From contig JAHDRN010000007.1 of the NCBI GenBank assembly GCA_018433245.1, positions 186,001 through 250,000 of the forward strand: a stretch of DNA of 64,000 bases, written 5' to 3'. Within the stretch, counting starts at the first letter, position 1. Each line of letters starts with the position of its first letter. The notes under the pieces were generated by a model. It made no database searches. It worked only from the letters and a program-made list of their open reading frames with translations, and was not told where the DNA came from. The position numbers and the translations under genes were made by a program. The DNA comes from Candidatus Proruminimicrobium quisquiliarum. GTDB taxonomy: Bacteria; Elusimicrobiota; Endomicrobiia; Endomicrobiales; Endomicrobiaceae. Below are positions 1 through 9,379 of the stretch, one piece after another.

Positions 1-3000
1 ATTTTATTTTTGTTTTCATTTATCGCATCCTGAATAAATTTCTGCTCTTTTTCCAACCTTTCAAACTTTTTAATGCTTTCTTCTTTTCTGTTTTCGTTTA
101 ACTCGGTTATTTTATTTTCTTCATTTTCTATTGATTTTTTTATTTCATTCAACCGTTTTGCTTTTTGCCTTAAATTTTCAAGTTTTTTTTGAGCCTGTAC
201 TTTTTCTTTTAAACTTCTGTTTGTCGATTCAAGCTGCGTAAGAAGTTCTTTTTGTTCCCGGTTAATTTGAATTTGTTCAGTTTCCAATGCGTTTTTTTCT
301 TTTTCAAGTTCATTCATATTCTTTCTGATGTCAAAATCACTCGTTTTGTCAATTTTATATTCATTTAAGTCCGCGCGTTTGTCATTATTTATCATATTTT
401 CAAAAGAACGTTTTTTTTGATTTTCAAGAATATTTTGAAAATCATCTTTCGCATCTTCAAAATCCGTTGTTGCTTGTTTCTCCAAATTTTCCGTATTTTC
501 CTGCAAATACTGTTTATTTTTTATTAAATCTTCTTTAATTTTATTGTCTTTTTCTTTTATTATTGCGTCTTCCAGCAATTGCATCTGCCGCTTATTGTTT
601 TCAATTTGTTTTTCAATAAGCCTTTTTTCCTCATTTTTAGCTTTTGCAAGTTTCATATCAATATTTTCATTGAATTTTTTTTCGGCAAGATTTTGTTTGT
701 CAGATATTTTTTTCAAATCTTCCTGATTAGCGTCTTTGTTTAAAATCGTTTTTTCAAGTTCATATTTATTGTCTTGAACCTGCTCCGATTTTTTTTCATC
801 GGTTTTTTGCTGTAAAATATTTTCCAACTCTTTCGTTTTTTGCTGCAATTTTTCATTCAACTCATTCTGACGCCGCAAACTTTCCGTATTACGGTTATAT
901 TCTTTCGCCATTTCGTCTTTGAAATCTTTCATACCTTTCTTAATCTTTTGAATAAGTTCATGCCTTTGCGATTCTATATTATATTTATCTTTTTCAATGG
1001 ATTTTTCCTGGATTATTAATTCATTGATTTTTTCATTCTTACTCTGTTCGTCAGGCATTTTTTCAATAGACTTCCTTTGAGAATTCAATTTCATTTGCTT
1101 ATTCAAAACTTCATCATAAGCTGCTTCCAACTCTTTTTTTTGTCCGCTCAAAGAAACGGATTCCTGTTGTTTTTTTAATATATTATCTATTTGAGAGTCA
1201 ATTTGCCGCCTGTATTTTTCAATCTCGTTTTTTTGTATTAAATTTTGTTTTTCAAGGAGGGACAATACATCGTTCTCTATTTTAACTTTTGATTTCTCAT
1301 CCAATAATTCGCGGAATTTTTCAACATTTTCTTTTTGTTTTTCGTTTAGTTGATTCTGCATATCAAGTTTATTTTTTTCGCCGGATAATATTTCATCGTA
1401 CTCTTGCATTGTTTTATCTCCGGCTATATTATCCAATTCGACTGCATTATTTTTTAAAACTTCCAATTGTTTGTTATAATTTTTATTCAGCAGTTGTTTT
1501 TTATCCGCTGCCATTTTCTGTATCAATGCGTTATTGTCAATCTGTTGTTCGTATCTGAGCATTTGAGGAATATTTTTATTGATATTTTCATAATTTTTCT
1601 GCTTTAAAATATCGTCGTGCTTTATATATGTATCATTTAATTCTTTCGAAGCGTCTTCCATTTTTTTTGCAGTTTCCAGTCGGTGGGTTACAAAATTTTC
1701 CTTTATATCAAGTATATTTTTTTCAAATTCGTTTTTTATATTTATACGCTGTTTCTGCAGCGACTCTATATTATTTTCAAGTCTGTCGATTTCCTGTTGT
1801 TTTAAAAGTTTTTTATTTAACATATCGTTTAATTCGTTTTGCAGATTGTTTTTTGCCGCAATCTCCTGAACAGAATTAATTTTATTTTCAATATCAGTTT
1901 TCTCAGCATCCATTTGGTTAAGAGAATTTACCGCTTCCTGCCTTTGCCGCATAAGCTGTTTTTCGTCATTAATATTTTTTTGCAAAATATTTTTATTAAT
2001 CTCGGATATTTCCTTTAAAATATCGGATTGTTCATTGCTTGAATTTTCAAGTATTTTTTGCTTCTGTAAATTTATCTGTTCAAAGGCATTACGGACATAC
2101 GAATTGTTTTTTTGCTGATTCTGATATTCAATAATATCTTCATGTTCATACACATATTTTGATTTTTTATTAATGTCTCCCTCTAAAGGAGGCATATTAT
2201 AAACTATCTGTTTCTTTTCCTCTTTTTTTTCTATATCGGCATAATCAATCTGGTTTAAATTGCGGTATATTACCTCTTTTTCTTCTTCTATTAAAAATTT
2301 TTTATCATCGGCATAACTCGGAGCGAAATATCCCTCAATAATTTTTTTCGGATTTATTACTTTTTCGGGTCTTACGACTTCCTGAAACAAATCGTCTTCC
2401 AGTTTTTCAAGCATATTAACTTTATTATTTGATTTTTTTAAATTTTCTTTAAGTTTCATTTCCAGATTTTTTTTCTGTTCTTGAAGTTTTAAATTTTCGG
2501 ATGCTTTTTCTTCGCTTAAACCGCTGCCGGAAGTTTGTTCCTGCATGCCGGAAATTGCCTTTTCCAAATCATTTTTTTGAGATAAAAGAGTTTGCCGTTC
2601 CTGCAATAAATAATCCAAATCGTTTTTTATATATTCGACGTTAATTTTATTTTTTTCTTCGGTATCCTTATCTATTTTTTGAAACTGTTCGTTTTTAATC
2701 TGTTTTTGTATTTTTGTTTCTTTTAAAACATCGTCAACTTTCAATTCTTCGCCGTTTATTTTATTTTTATGTTCTGTTAAATCTTTCTTAAAAGCTTCTG
2801 TCATTTTTTCTATTTCTTCATTTTTTCTAATTAAATTTAAAATATACTCGGTATTATATATTGCATCCGTATCTTTGGGATTAAGAAACAACGAATGTTT
2901 ATAATATTCCAGCGCTTTATCATAATCATCATAAATAAAATAAATATTGCCTATGTTGTAATATATCTCGGATTTTACCGTGTTATTTATCTCGTATTCC

Positions 3001-3263
3001 CTCAACATTTTTTCATATATATCCAATGATTCTTCATAATCAGAATTTTTATATTTCAAATTGCCGTAATTAAATTTCAATATATAATTATCCTTGTTTT
3101 TTTTAAGTAATTTTTCAAACTCGGTTTCGGAATCTTTAAAATTCCCTCTTTTTAATTCATCCGCAATTCTGTTGTTTATCTTTTTTATGCTTATAAAATA
3201 ATTATACGCCCCTATCATAAAAACCGTTGACAGAATAAATATAAATATTTTTAATTTATTCAT
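1..3263 (-). CDS. TPR plus giant coiled-coil protein of the Bat operon (3' end beyond left edge)
   Basis: An open frame starts at ATG 3263 and runs through at least 1087 codons without a stop to the left edge, so the C-terminus is missing. Residues about 5-20 are a hydrophobic anchor (KIFIFILSTVFMIGAYNYF). Residues about 30-130 hold TPR-like repeats, including a typical YDKALEYYKHSLFLNP unit. From about residue 140 onward the protein is almost entirely Lys/Glu/Gln/Asn-rich coiled coil. The start overlaps the end of batB by 8 bases. In Bat operons a TPR protein (BatC/BatE) usually follows BatB, and this gene sits in that slot, but known ones are a few hundred residues long. I infer a membrane-anchored periplasmic scaffold; no enzymatic motif was seen. 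Confidence 0.8.
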   Translation of the reverse strand, partial: MNKLKIFIFILSTVFMIGAYNYFISIKKINNRIADELKRGNFKDSETEFEKLLKKNKDNYILKFNYGNLKYKNSDYEESLDIYEKMLREYEINNTVKSEIYYNIGNIYFIYDDYDKALEYYKHSLFLNPKDTDAIYNTEYILNLIRKNEEIEKMTEAFKKDLTEHKNKINGEELKVDDVLKETKIQKQIKNEQFQKIDKDTEEKNKINVEYIKNDLDYLLQERQTLLSQKNDLEKAISGMQEQTSGSGLSEEKASENLKLQEQKKNLEMKLKENLKKSNNKVNMLEKLEDDLFQEVVRPEKVINPKKIIEGYFAPSYADDKKFLIEEEKEVIYRNLNQIDYADIEKKEEKKQIVYNMPPLEGDINKKSKYVYEHEDIIEYQNQQKNNSYVRNAFEQINLQKQKILENSSNEQSDILKEISEINKNILQKNINDEKQLMRQRQEAVNSLNQMDAEKTDIENKINSVQEIAAKNNLQNELNDMLNKKLLKQQEIDRLENNIESLQKQRINIKNEFEKNILDIKENFVTHRLETAKKMEDASKELNDTYIKHDDILKQKNYENINKNIPQMLRYEQQIDNNALIQKMAADKKQLLNKNYNKQLEVLKNNAVELDNIAGDKTMQEYDEILSGEKNKLDMQNQLNEKQKENVEKFRELLDEKSKVKIENDVLSLLEKQNLIQKNEIEKYRRQIDSQIDNILKKQQESVSLSGQKKELEAAYDEVLNKQMKLNSQRKSIEKMPDEQSKNEKINELIIQEKSIEKDKYNIESQRHELIQKIKKGMKDFKDEMAKEYNRNTESLRRQNELNEKLQQKTKELENILQQKTDEKKSEQVQDNKYELEKTILNKDANQEDLKKISDKQNLAEKKFNENIDMKLAKAKNEEKRLIEKQIENNKRQMQLLEDAIIKEKDNKIKEDLIKNKQYLQENTENLEKQATTDFEDAKDDFQNILENQKKRSFENMINNDKRADLNEYKIDKTSDFDIRKNMNELEKEKNALETEQIQINREQKELLTQLESTNRSLKEKVQAQKKLENLRQKAKRLNEIKKSIENEENKITELNENRKEESIKKFERLEKEQKFIQDAINENKNK

Positions 3264-4248
3264 TTTTCCCCTCTCTTCTGAAAATCGATAAATAAAAAGA
3301 AACACAAAACAGAATAAAAGCTAAAAACAAAAATATCTGGTATTGTTCTTCTCTTTTTACTTCTTTGCTGATTTCATCTTTTGATTTATCAAGAGAATCG
3401 GCGATCTGCAATATCTTGTAAATACTGTCACGGGTTTCCGATAGATTTATGTATTTCCCGCCGGTTGCATCGGAAATATACTGTAATGTTTCTTCGTCGA
3501 GCCTGGTTATTACGATATTGCCGTCTTTATCCTTCATAAATTCGCCGTTATTTAAAGGAATTTTGCTTCCTTCTGCATTTCCTATTCCGATTGTGTATAT
3601 TTTTGTTCTGTATTTTTTTGCTTTTTCTATCAACACATGCAAACCGCTGTCATCATCCTCTCCGTCCGTAACCAAAAGAACCGCTTTTGCTCCTTCCGGA
3701 ATGTCGGCCGTGCTGTCCAAAGCCAAATCCAAAGCTTTTGATATTTTTGTCCCCGGCAACGGAACATCGTCAACGCTTACGGTGTTTAAAAAATTATTTG
3801 CCGCTGCTATGTCTGCCGTAATCGGACATTTCCAAAAAGCGGAACCGGCAAATACTATTATTCCTATTTTATTTCCTTTAAAACCTGCCGTTAAATTTGA
3901 CAGCGAGATTTTTGCAATTTCAAGCCTGCTTGGTTTTAAATCTTCGGCAAGCATGCTTTTTGAAACATCCATAACTATCACTATTGTCGCGGCTTTTTTT
4001 GAAATGACGGTGGTTTTTACTCCAAATTGAGGATTTGCAAGCGCAATTATTACAAAAAACAGGCTTATCAGCATGAGAATATTTTTTAATTTATATATGT
4101 TAATATTTATTCCCGCAGTTTCGTTAAACATTTTAAAAGTCATAAACTTTAAAATATCTTTTTTTCTTTTATGAAAAAAATAGAACATAAAAAATGCCGT
4201 TAAAGGAATCAGCAGTAATAAAATCAAATATTCTTTATCCGTAAACAT
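3256..4248 (-). CDS. batB: BatB-like von Willebrand factor A membrane protein
   Basis: This 330-residue protein has two N-terminal membrane segments (about 7-25 and 57-72), a VWA domain (about 85-280) and a C-terminal membrane segment (about 303-322). The MIDAS metal site is visible as D94-V-S96-K-S98, with a further DGEDDD motif near the middle of the domain. This architecture is that of BatA/BatB proteins, which occur next to MoxR ATPases and are linked in some bacteria to envelope stress tolerance. The gene lies 1 base after batA and overlaps the downstream TPR/coiled-coil gene by 8 bases, so the set is probably translated together. The precise function of the family is not settled. Confidence 0.9.
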   Translation of the reverse strand: MFTDKEYLILLLLIPLTAFFMFYFFHKRKKDILKFMTFKMFNETAGININIYKLKNILMLISLFFVIIALANPQFGVKTTVISKKAATIVIVMDVSKSMLAEDLKPSRLEIAKISLSNLTAGFKGNKIGIIVFAGSAFWKCPITADIAAANNFLNTVSVDDVPLPGTKISKALDLALDSTADIPEGAKAVLLVTDGEDDDSGLHVLIEKAKKYRTKIYTIGIGNAEGSKIPLNNGEFMKDKDGNIVITRLDEETLQYISDATGGKYINLSETRDSIYKILQIADSLDKSKDEISKEVKREEQYQIFLFLAFILFCVSFYLSIFRREGKNE

Positions 4249-4249
4249 T

Positions 4250-5251
4250 TTATGTTAATTTCCTCAAATAAATATTTTCCAAAAATATTTTTAAAAACAT
4301 CAATAAAAGCAATAAAACTATAAATTTATTATAAATATCGTTGTATAAATTAAATTTCAATGATTTAAGTTCTGTTTTTTCCATTTTGTCTATAACGGCA
4401 ATAATATCTTTAAGCATTTTTGTGTTATCGGCTCTAAAATAATGTCCGTCGGTAATTGACGCTATTTCTTTAAGAGTATTTTCATCAAGATTCTGCTCTT
4501 CCATTTTTACAAACATCATGCCTTTAACAGGGTCCATAACCTGATAATAAGCCCCCTGCGGATCTCCGGCTCCTATGGCGTATATCTTTATATTAAATTG
4601 TTTTGCAATCTCGGCAGCCGTTATAGGGTCTATTTCTCCGATATTGTTTGATCCGTCGGTTATAAGAATGATGACTTTGCTTTTGGCTTCGCTGTCTTTC
4701 AGTCTGTTGCAGGCGGTCGCTATTGCCGAACCTATCGCCGTTCCGTCTATTGAACTCATTCCGATTTTTGCCGACATCAGCATATTGGCAACAGAAACAA
4801 TATCATTAGTAAGAGGCGCCTGAGTAAAAGCAAGTCCGGCAAATAAAACTATTCCAACTCTGTCGTATTTTCTTGTCCTTACAAAATCAACCGCTATTTT
4901 CTTGGCCGCTTCCAGTCTGTTTATAGGTTTAAAATCCAAAGCATCCATGCTTGAAGATATATCAAGAGCAATTATTATGTCTGTCCCCTGATTTAAAACT
5001 TCATCCGTTTTTTCGCCTATTTGAGGTCTTGCCAAAGCAACAATAAAAAGAATTATTATAAGATAATTAACTATTGCCAACAGTCTAGAGTATATCTTTA
5101 TTTTATACGACAATCTTGTTTGTTTAACTATATCGTATCTTGAAAAATTTATTAATTTTTTATTTTTTTGCCTGTTTTTAAAATGATTGTAAATTCCGAC
5201 TGCAATCATCAAAGGAAACAGCATTAAAAATAGAGGCGAGGCAAAATGCAA
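4250..5251 (-). CDS. batA: BatA-like von Willebrand factor A membrane protein
   Basis: The 333-residue product has the same plan as its neighbour: membrane segments near residues 5-22 and 58-74, a VWA domain from about 88 to 290, and a C-terminal membrane helix near 308-325. The MIDAS motif D97-I-S99-S-S101 is intact and a TDGSNN loop supplies the later metal ligand. The conserved ALARPQ segment after the second helix is typical of BatA. It lies 12 bases after the upstream DUF4381-like gene and 1 base before batB. Two adjacent VWA proteins of this kind usually form a heteromeric membrane complex; that is family knowledge, not visible here. Confidence 0.9.
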   Translation of the reverse strand: MHFASPLFLMLFPLMIAVGIYNHFKNRQKNKKLINFSRYDIVKQTRLSYKIKIYSRLLAIVNYLIIILFIVALARPQIGEKTDEVLNQGTDIIIALDISSSMDALDFKPINRLEAAKKIAVDFVRTRKYDRVGIVLFAGLAFTQAPLTNDIVSVANMLMSAKIGMSSIDGTAIGSAIATACNRLKDSEAKSKVIILITDGSNNIGEIDPITAAEIAKQFNIKIYAIGAGDPQGAYYQVMDPVKGMMFVKMEEQNLDENTLKEIASITDGHYFRADNTKMLKDIIAVIDKMEKTELKSLKFNLYNDIYNKFIVLLLLLMFLKIFLENIYLRKLT

Positions 5252-5263
5252 TCTGTTACTCCG

Positions 5264-6187
5264 TTAAATCTGAATTTTTTCTATCAAATCTCTTGTCCGT
5301 ATAAAATTTTCAAAAAATTCTCTGCCGTCAGAATCCGTTTTACCGGTATATTTTATACTATCGTATTTTTCAAACAACGGCAAAATTTCATCAGCGTATT
5401 TATTAAATTTATTGTTTTCATTTTTTATCAAATTCAATAATTCACCGTCAGGAACTTCCTTTCCAATCTCAAGAGAATCGGAAATAAAATTATTTAAAAT
5501 ACCGCTTAATTCAAAATAATATTCCCTGATTGGCGCGTCCGCCGCAAGATACTTCATATATAATTTGTTCATATTTTTTACGGCTTTTTCTCTGTTTGAA
5601 AACGAATACCTGATTTTTATATATTTTTCGGTCTTATAAATTATGACGTTTCTATAAATAAAAAATATTATAAACAATCCGTATAATAAGGCAACATAAT
5701 AATAAACCGAGGGAATATTCATTTTTTTAGCCTGTTTAATATCTCTTATTTCCGAAAAATCGCTGTCTTTAAATATATTTTTTACGCTTACCGGCAGGGA
5801 ATTACTGAAAAAATAAAAAACTTTGCGTTCAATTCCTGCCGCATCGTCTTTATTAACATACGAAAATCTTACAGGCGGTATTTCTTTAATTCTTCCGTCA
5901 AAAGTGGTTATTTTAAGTTTAACTTTGTATTTCCCTTCCTCAGTTAAATCTTTTCTTATTATTAATTCCTGTATATCCCATCCGGGAATTGAAACATAAT
6001 CATCTGTCTGCAGCAAGTTAACAAAATCAGGAACAAAAAGCTCAATATCGGCTTGTATTGATTCTCCCGTGGTTATTTCTGTTTTGTCGGATGTTAATAC
6101 AGCTTCCGGAAACGTTACAAAAGCAAATACGCCCTCGGCTGACAAAAACAGAAAACTTAATAAAATTATTATTTTATATTTATTCAA
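5264..6187 (-). CDS. Bat-operon exported membrane protein (BatD/DUF4381-like)
   Basis: About 307 residues. The best start is probably TTG at 6187, just after the stop of the DUF58 gene: it gives a compact signal peptide with a basic NKYK start, a hydrophobic core and a small-residue end (EGVFA). An upstream TTG at 6226 would overlap DUF58 by 35 bases; neither has a good ribosome site. The mature part begins with a beta-rich periplasmic domain (about 25-130) with a cluster resembling BatD/oxygen-tolerance proteins (TTGESIQADIELFVP). One membrane helix lies near the middle (VYYYVALLYGLFIIFFIY) and a helical cytoplasmic tail follows. Position between DUF58 and batA fits a DUF4381 or short BatD protein. 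Assignment rests on context and topology. Confidence 0.7.
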   Translation of the reverse strand: MNKYKIIILLSFLFLSAEGVFAFVTFPEAVLTSDKTEITTGESIQADIELFVPDFVNLLQTDDYVSIPGWDIQELIIRKDLTEEGKYKVKLKITTFDGRIKEIPPVRFSYVNKDDAAGIERKVFYFFSNSLPVSVKNIFKDSDFSEIRDIKQAKKMNIPSVYYYVALLYGLFIIFFIYRNVIIYKTEKYIKIRYSFSNREKAVKNMNKLYMKYLAADAPIREYYFELSGILNNFISDSLEIGKEVPDGELLNLIKNENNKFNKYADEILPLFEKYDSIKYTGKTDSDGREFFENFIRTRDLIEKIQI

Positions 6188-6191
6188 TTTA

Positions 6192-7079
6192 TCAACCCAA
6201 AACCGTTTTTCTCTGTCTGTTTGCAAAAAATTTTGTAAGCTGAGGCATATAAACAGAACCTGTCATTATATTTATTACATCAACGGAACTCTTTGAAAAC
6301 ATTTTTTTTCTCTGTTGGTCAATATACTGTATTTTACCGTAATAATCCGTTATCATTCTTTTATCGGAAGAATCTATTGTAAAAACTTTACCTTTTTCAG
6401 GATCATAAAAATCTATAAGCCCTATTTTAGGTATTCCCTTTTCTTTCGGATCAGAAATATTTACGCATATTAAATCATGTCTTTGCGCTGTTAATTTTAA
6501 ATCTTTTTCATACCCGCTGTCCTGAAAATCAGAAACTAAAAAGACGACGGCTTTTCTCTGCCATATTTCATTTATCGCTTTCAGTCCCACTGATATTGAC
6601 GTCTTCGTTCCCTGCGGTTTGAAATATAAAAGTTCCCTTATCATTCTCAGAATGTTATTTTTCCCTTTTTTAGGTCTTAAAACTTGTTCAATTTTATCGG
6701 TAAACGACAACATTCCGACTCTGTCGTTATTTTTGATTGCGGAAAAAGCAAGGACAGACACAATTTCTGCGGCAAGCGACATTTTTGTCTGGTCTATGCT
6801 TCCGAAAGATAAAGACGCCGACATATCTATCAGGAATATAACCGTCATTTCTCTTTCTTCGGTAAAAACTTTAATATAAGGTTTCTGGTGTTTTGCGGTA
6901 ACGTTCCAGTCTATATTTCGTATATCATCGCCGTACTGGTATTCTCTGACCGAGTCAAATTCCATACCTCTGCCTTTAAATGTACTGTGATATTTTCCGG
7001 CAAGACCGCTGTTGACAAGACGGTTTGATTTTATTTCTATCTGCTTTATCTTTTTTTTAAGAATATCTTTTTTGTCCAT
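6192..7079 (-). CDS. DUF58 family protein
   Basis: The 295-residue product carries the DUF58 signature (YQYGDDIRNIDWNVTAKH, about residues 47-64) followed by a VWA-like fold with a FLIDMSASL segment (D, S and S matching a MIDAS site). DUF58 proteins are almost always encoded immediately after a MoxR ATPase, as here (21 bases downstream). They are thought to be MoxR partners, perhaps folding or metal-inserting cofactors. There is no membrane segment, which is common for the short form. The start ATG at 7079 is the first in frame. Confidence 0.92.
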   Translation of the reverse strand: MDKKDILKKKIKQIEIKSNRLVNSGLAGKYHSTFKGRGMEFDSVREYQYGDDIRNIDWNVTAKHQKPYIKVFTEEREMTVIFLIDMSASLSFGSIDQTKMSLAAEIVSVLAFSAIKNNDRVGMLSFTDKIEQVLRPKKGKNNILRMIRELLYFKPQGTKTSISVGLKAINEIWQRKAVVFLVSDFQDSGYEKDLKLTAQRHDLICVNISDPKEKGIPKIGLIDFYDPEKGKVFTIDSSDKRMITDYYGKIQYIDQQRKKMFSKSSVDVINIMTGSVYMPQLTKFFANRQRKTVLG

Positions 7080-7100
7080 TTGATATATATCCGTTAAAGT

Positions 7101-8096
7101 TTATGGTATTGGAATTTCAGAAAATATCTGTTTTATGATATCATCGGATTTTAATGATTCTGCTTCTGCCTCATAAGTTATAATTATTCTGTGCCTTAAA
7201 ACGTCCATCCCTATTGTTTTTATATCTTCCGGTATAACAAAACTTCTGCCCTGCAAGAATGCATACGCTTTAGACGCCAGAGTCAAATTTATGGTTGCTC
7301 TTGGAGAAGAACCTATAGAAATAAGCGGTTTTATATTATCTAAACCGTATTTTTCAGGCTGTCTTGTAGCAAAAACAATATCAACTATGTAATCTTTAAC
7401 TTTTTGGTCAATATAGACTTCATGAACGAGATCTTTGGCTTTTTGAATATCATCCAACGTTAAAACGGGTTTTGTTTTTATTTTTTCTTTTGACGTCATT
7501 CTGTCCAAAATAATTTTTTCGTCTTCTATGCCGGGATACACTATTTGAAGTTTAAGCATAAATCTGTCAAGCTGGGCTTCCGGTAAAGCATAAGTTCCTT
7601 CCTGTTCTATGGGATTTTGTGTCGCCATAACAAGAAACGGAGACGGAAGCTGATACGTAGTATCTCCTATCGTTACCTGTTTTTCCGCCATGGCTTCAAG
7701 TAAAGCGCTCTGCACCTTTGCGGGCGCTCTGTTAATTTCGTCGGCAAGAATAATATTCGTAAAAACCGGTCCCTTTTTTACGTTAAAATCCGATTTCTGC
7801 GGATTATATATCATCGTTCCTATAAGATCGGCAGGCAGCAAATCCGGCGTAAATTGTATTCTTTTAAAACCGGCCTGAATAGCATTAGCCAAAGAATTTA
7901 CGGATAATGTTTTGGCAAGACCGGGAACGCCTTCCAATAAAATATGCCCGTCGGCCAATAAACCGATAAGCATTCTTTCTATTACATATTTTTGGCCGAC
8001 TACTACATTTGAAATTTCGTCCGCAATTTTTTTTATTTGAAGGCCTTCTTTATGTATCCTTTCATCAAGTTCTTCAACATTGATTTTCTCTTCCAT
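7101..8096 (-). CDS. moxR: MoxR-type AAA+ ATPase
   Basis: A 331-residue AAA+ protein. The Walker A loop EGVPGLAKT spans residues 55-63 and the Walker B region ILADEINRAP lies near 115-124. The MATQNPIEQEGTYALPEAQLDRF block containing sensor 1 is typical of the MoxR family; the tail holds the helical lid with SPRA (sensor 2 arginine). MoxR ATPases act with DUF58 and VWA proteins as chaperone-like complexes. Gene order MoxR, DUF58, Bat membrane protein, BatA, BatB, TPR protein is complete in this window. It lies 16 bases after proA, so it is probably transcribed with proA and aconitase. Confidence 0.95.
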   Translation of the reverse strand: MEEKINVEELDERIHKEGLQIKKIADEISNVVVGQKYVIERMLIGLLADGHILLEGVPGLAKTLSVNSLANAIQAGFKRIQFTPDLLPADLIGTMIYNPQKSDFNVKKGPVFTNIILADEINRAPAKVQSALLEAMAEKQVTIGDTTYQLPSPFLVMATQNPIEQEGTYALPEAQLDRFMLKLQIVYPGIEDEKIILDRMTSKEKIKTKPVLTLDDIQKAKDLVHEVYIDQKVKDYIVDIVFATRQPEKYGLDNIKPLISIGSSPRATINLTLASKAYAFLQGRSFVIPEDIKTIGMDVLRHRIIITYEAEAESLKSDDIIKQIFSEIPIP

Positions 8097-8112
8097 TTAA
8101 TTTCCTCCAAAT

Positions 8113-9378
8113 TTAATTTCTTATATGTCCTTTACCTCTTACTATAAACTTTGTAGTCGTTAATTCTCTGGCTCCCATAGCCCCTCTGGCGTGCAATTTG
8201 TTTGTAGCAATGCCTATTTCAGCGCCGATTCCGAAAACTCCGCCGTCATGAAGTCTTGTTGAAACGTTATGGAATACGGCGGCGCTGTCAACTTCTTTTA
8301 TAAATTTTTCAGCCCTTTCTTTATTTTCCGTAATTATTGAATCGGAATGTTTAGAACCGTATCTGTTTATATGAGCTATAGCTTCTTCAAGAGAATTGAC
8401 AACCTTAATTGATATTATCAAACAATGGTATTCCGTGCTCCAGTCTTCTTCCTTTGCGTTAACAACAGTCGGAACTATTGCTTTTGTCAAGGGGCATCCT
8501 CTTATTTCCGTGCCTAATTCACCGTATTTAGAGCAGAGTTCAGGCAATATTTTATCGGCGATATCCCTGTGTACCAGCAATGTTTCCGTAGCGTTGCAGA
8601 CTCCGGGTCTCTGGCATTTTGCATTGACCGCAACCTTCACTGCCATTTTTATATCCGCTTCTTTATCTACATAGGTATGGCATAATCCTTTTCCGTGCGA
8701 CAATACGGGAATTGTAGAGTGCTTTTTTATAAAATTGATAAATTCTTCTCCGCCTCTGGGGATTAATAAATCTATCAATTTATCAAGTACTATCAATTCG
8801 GAAATAGCCGTTCTGTCCGTGATATCAATAAAAGCAATCGCGCCGGCCGGCATTCCGGCTGCCTCCGCTGCTCCGGAAATTATTTTTGAAAGTATTTTAT
8901 TGGAATTAATCGCCTCAGACCCGCCTCTTAAAATAACCGCATTGCCCGATTTAATGCATAACGCCGCAGCGTCAACGGTTACGTTCGGTCTTGATTCATA
9001 TATCATCGCTATTGTACCCAAAGGAACTCTTATCTTTTGTATATTCAAACCGTCATTTAATGTTCTTTCTTCAATTATTTCGCCTACGGGATCTTTTTGG
9101 TTAACGATATCCCTGATGCCTTTTACCATCTCTTTTACTCTTTTTTCGTTAAGCGTAAGCCTGTCTGTCAAAGCATTGTCAAATCCCTGCGATTTTGCTA
9201 CGTCTACGTCAATTTTATTATGAAAAATAATATCTTCGGAGTTTTTTTCAAGAGCTTGCGCCATAGCCAGCAAAACGGCGTTTTTCTGCTCGGAGCTTAA
9301 TAAACCGAGTTTTTGCGAAGCAATTTTGGCCGCGGAAACTTTTTGCAAAACCAAATTTCTGATTTCGGCATTTTCCAT
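8113..9378 (-). CDS. proA: Gamma-glutamyl phosphate reductase
   Basis: Reduces gamma-glutamyl phosphate to glutamate semialdehyde with NADPH, the second step of proline synthesis. The 421-residue length is typical. Visible hallmarks are the ESRPNVTVDAAALCIKSGNA block, ILRGGSEA, and the catalytic-cysteine region CQRPGVCNATETLL, followed by the C-terminal GAEIGIATNKLHARGAMG signature. It starts 1 base after the aconitase stop. proC is found 19 kb away in another operon, and proB (glutamate 5-kinase) is not in the window. Pairing with aconitase may reflect supply of glutamate from citrate, which is an inference. Confidence 0.96.
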   Translation of the reverse strand: MENAEIRNLVLQKVSAAKIASQKLGLLSSEQKNAVLLAMAQALEKNSEDIIFHNKIDVDVAKSQGFDNALTDRLTLNEKRVKEMVKGIRDIVNQKDPVGEIIEERTLNDGLNIQKIRVPLGTIAMIYESRPNVTVDAAALCIKSGNAVILRGGSEAINSNKILSKIISGAAEAAGMPAGAIAFIDITDRTAISELIVLDKLIDLLIPRGGEEFINFIKKHSTIPVLSHGKGLCHTYVDKEADIKMAVKVAVNAKCQRPGVCNATETLLVHRDIADKILPELCSKYGELGTEIRGCPLTKAIVPTVVNAKEEDWSTEYHCLIISIKVVNSLEEAIAHINRYGSKHSDSIITENKERAEKFIKEVDSAAVFHNVSTRLHDGGVFGIGAEIGIATNKLHARGAMGARELTTTKFIVRGKGHIRN

Positions 9379-9379
9379 T

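Noticed and set aside
3449-4030. 193-codon open frame on the plus strand
   Set aside because: It lies fully antisense to batB, whose domains and MIDAS motif are clear. It has no ribosome site or recognisable motif.
8735-9223. 162-codon open frame on the plus strand
   Set aside because: Antisense to proA; the composition (Ser/Ile-rich) is that of a complementary-strand shadow.
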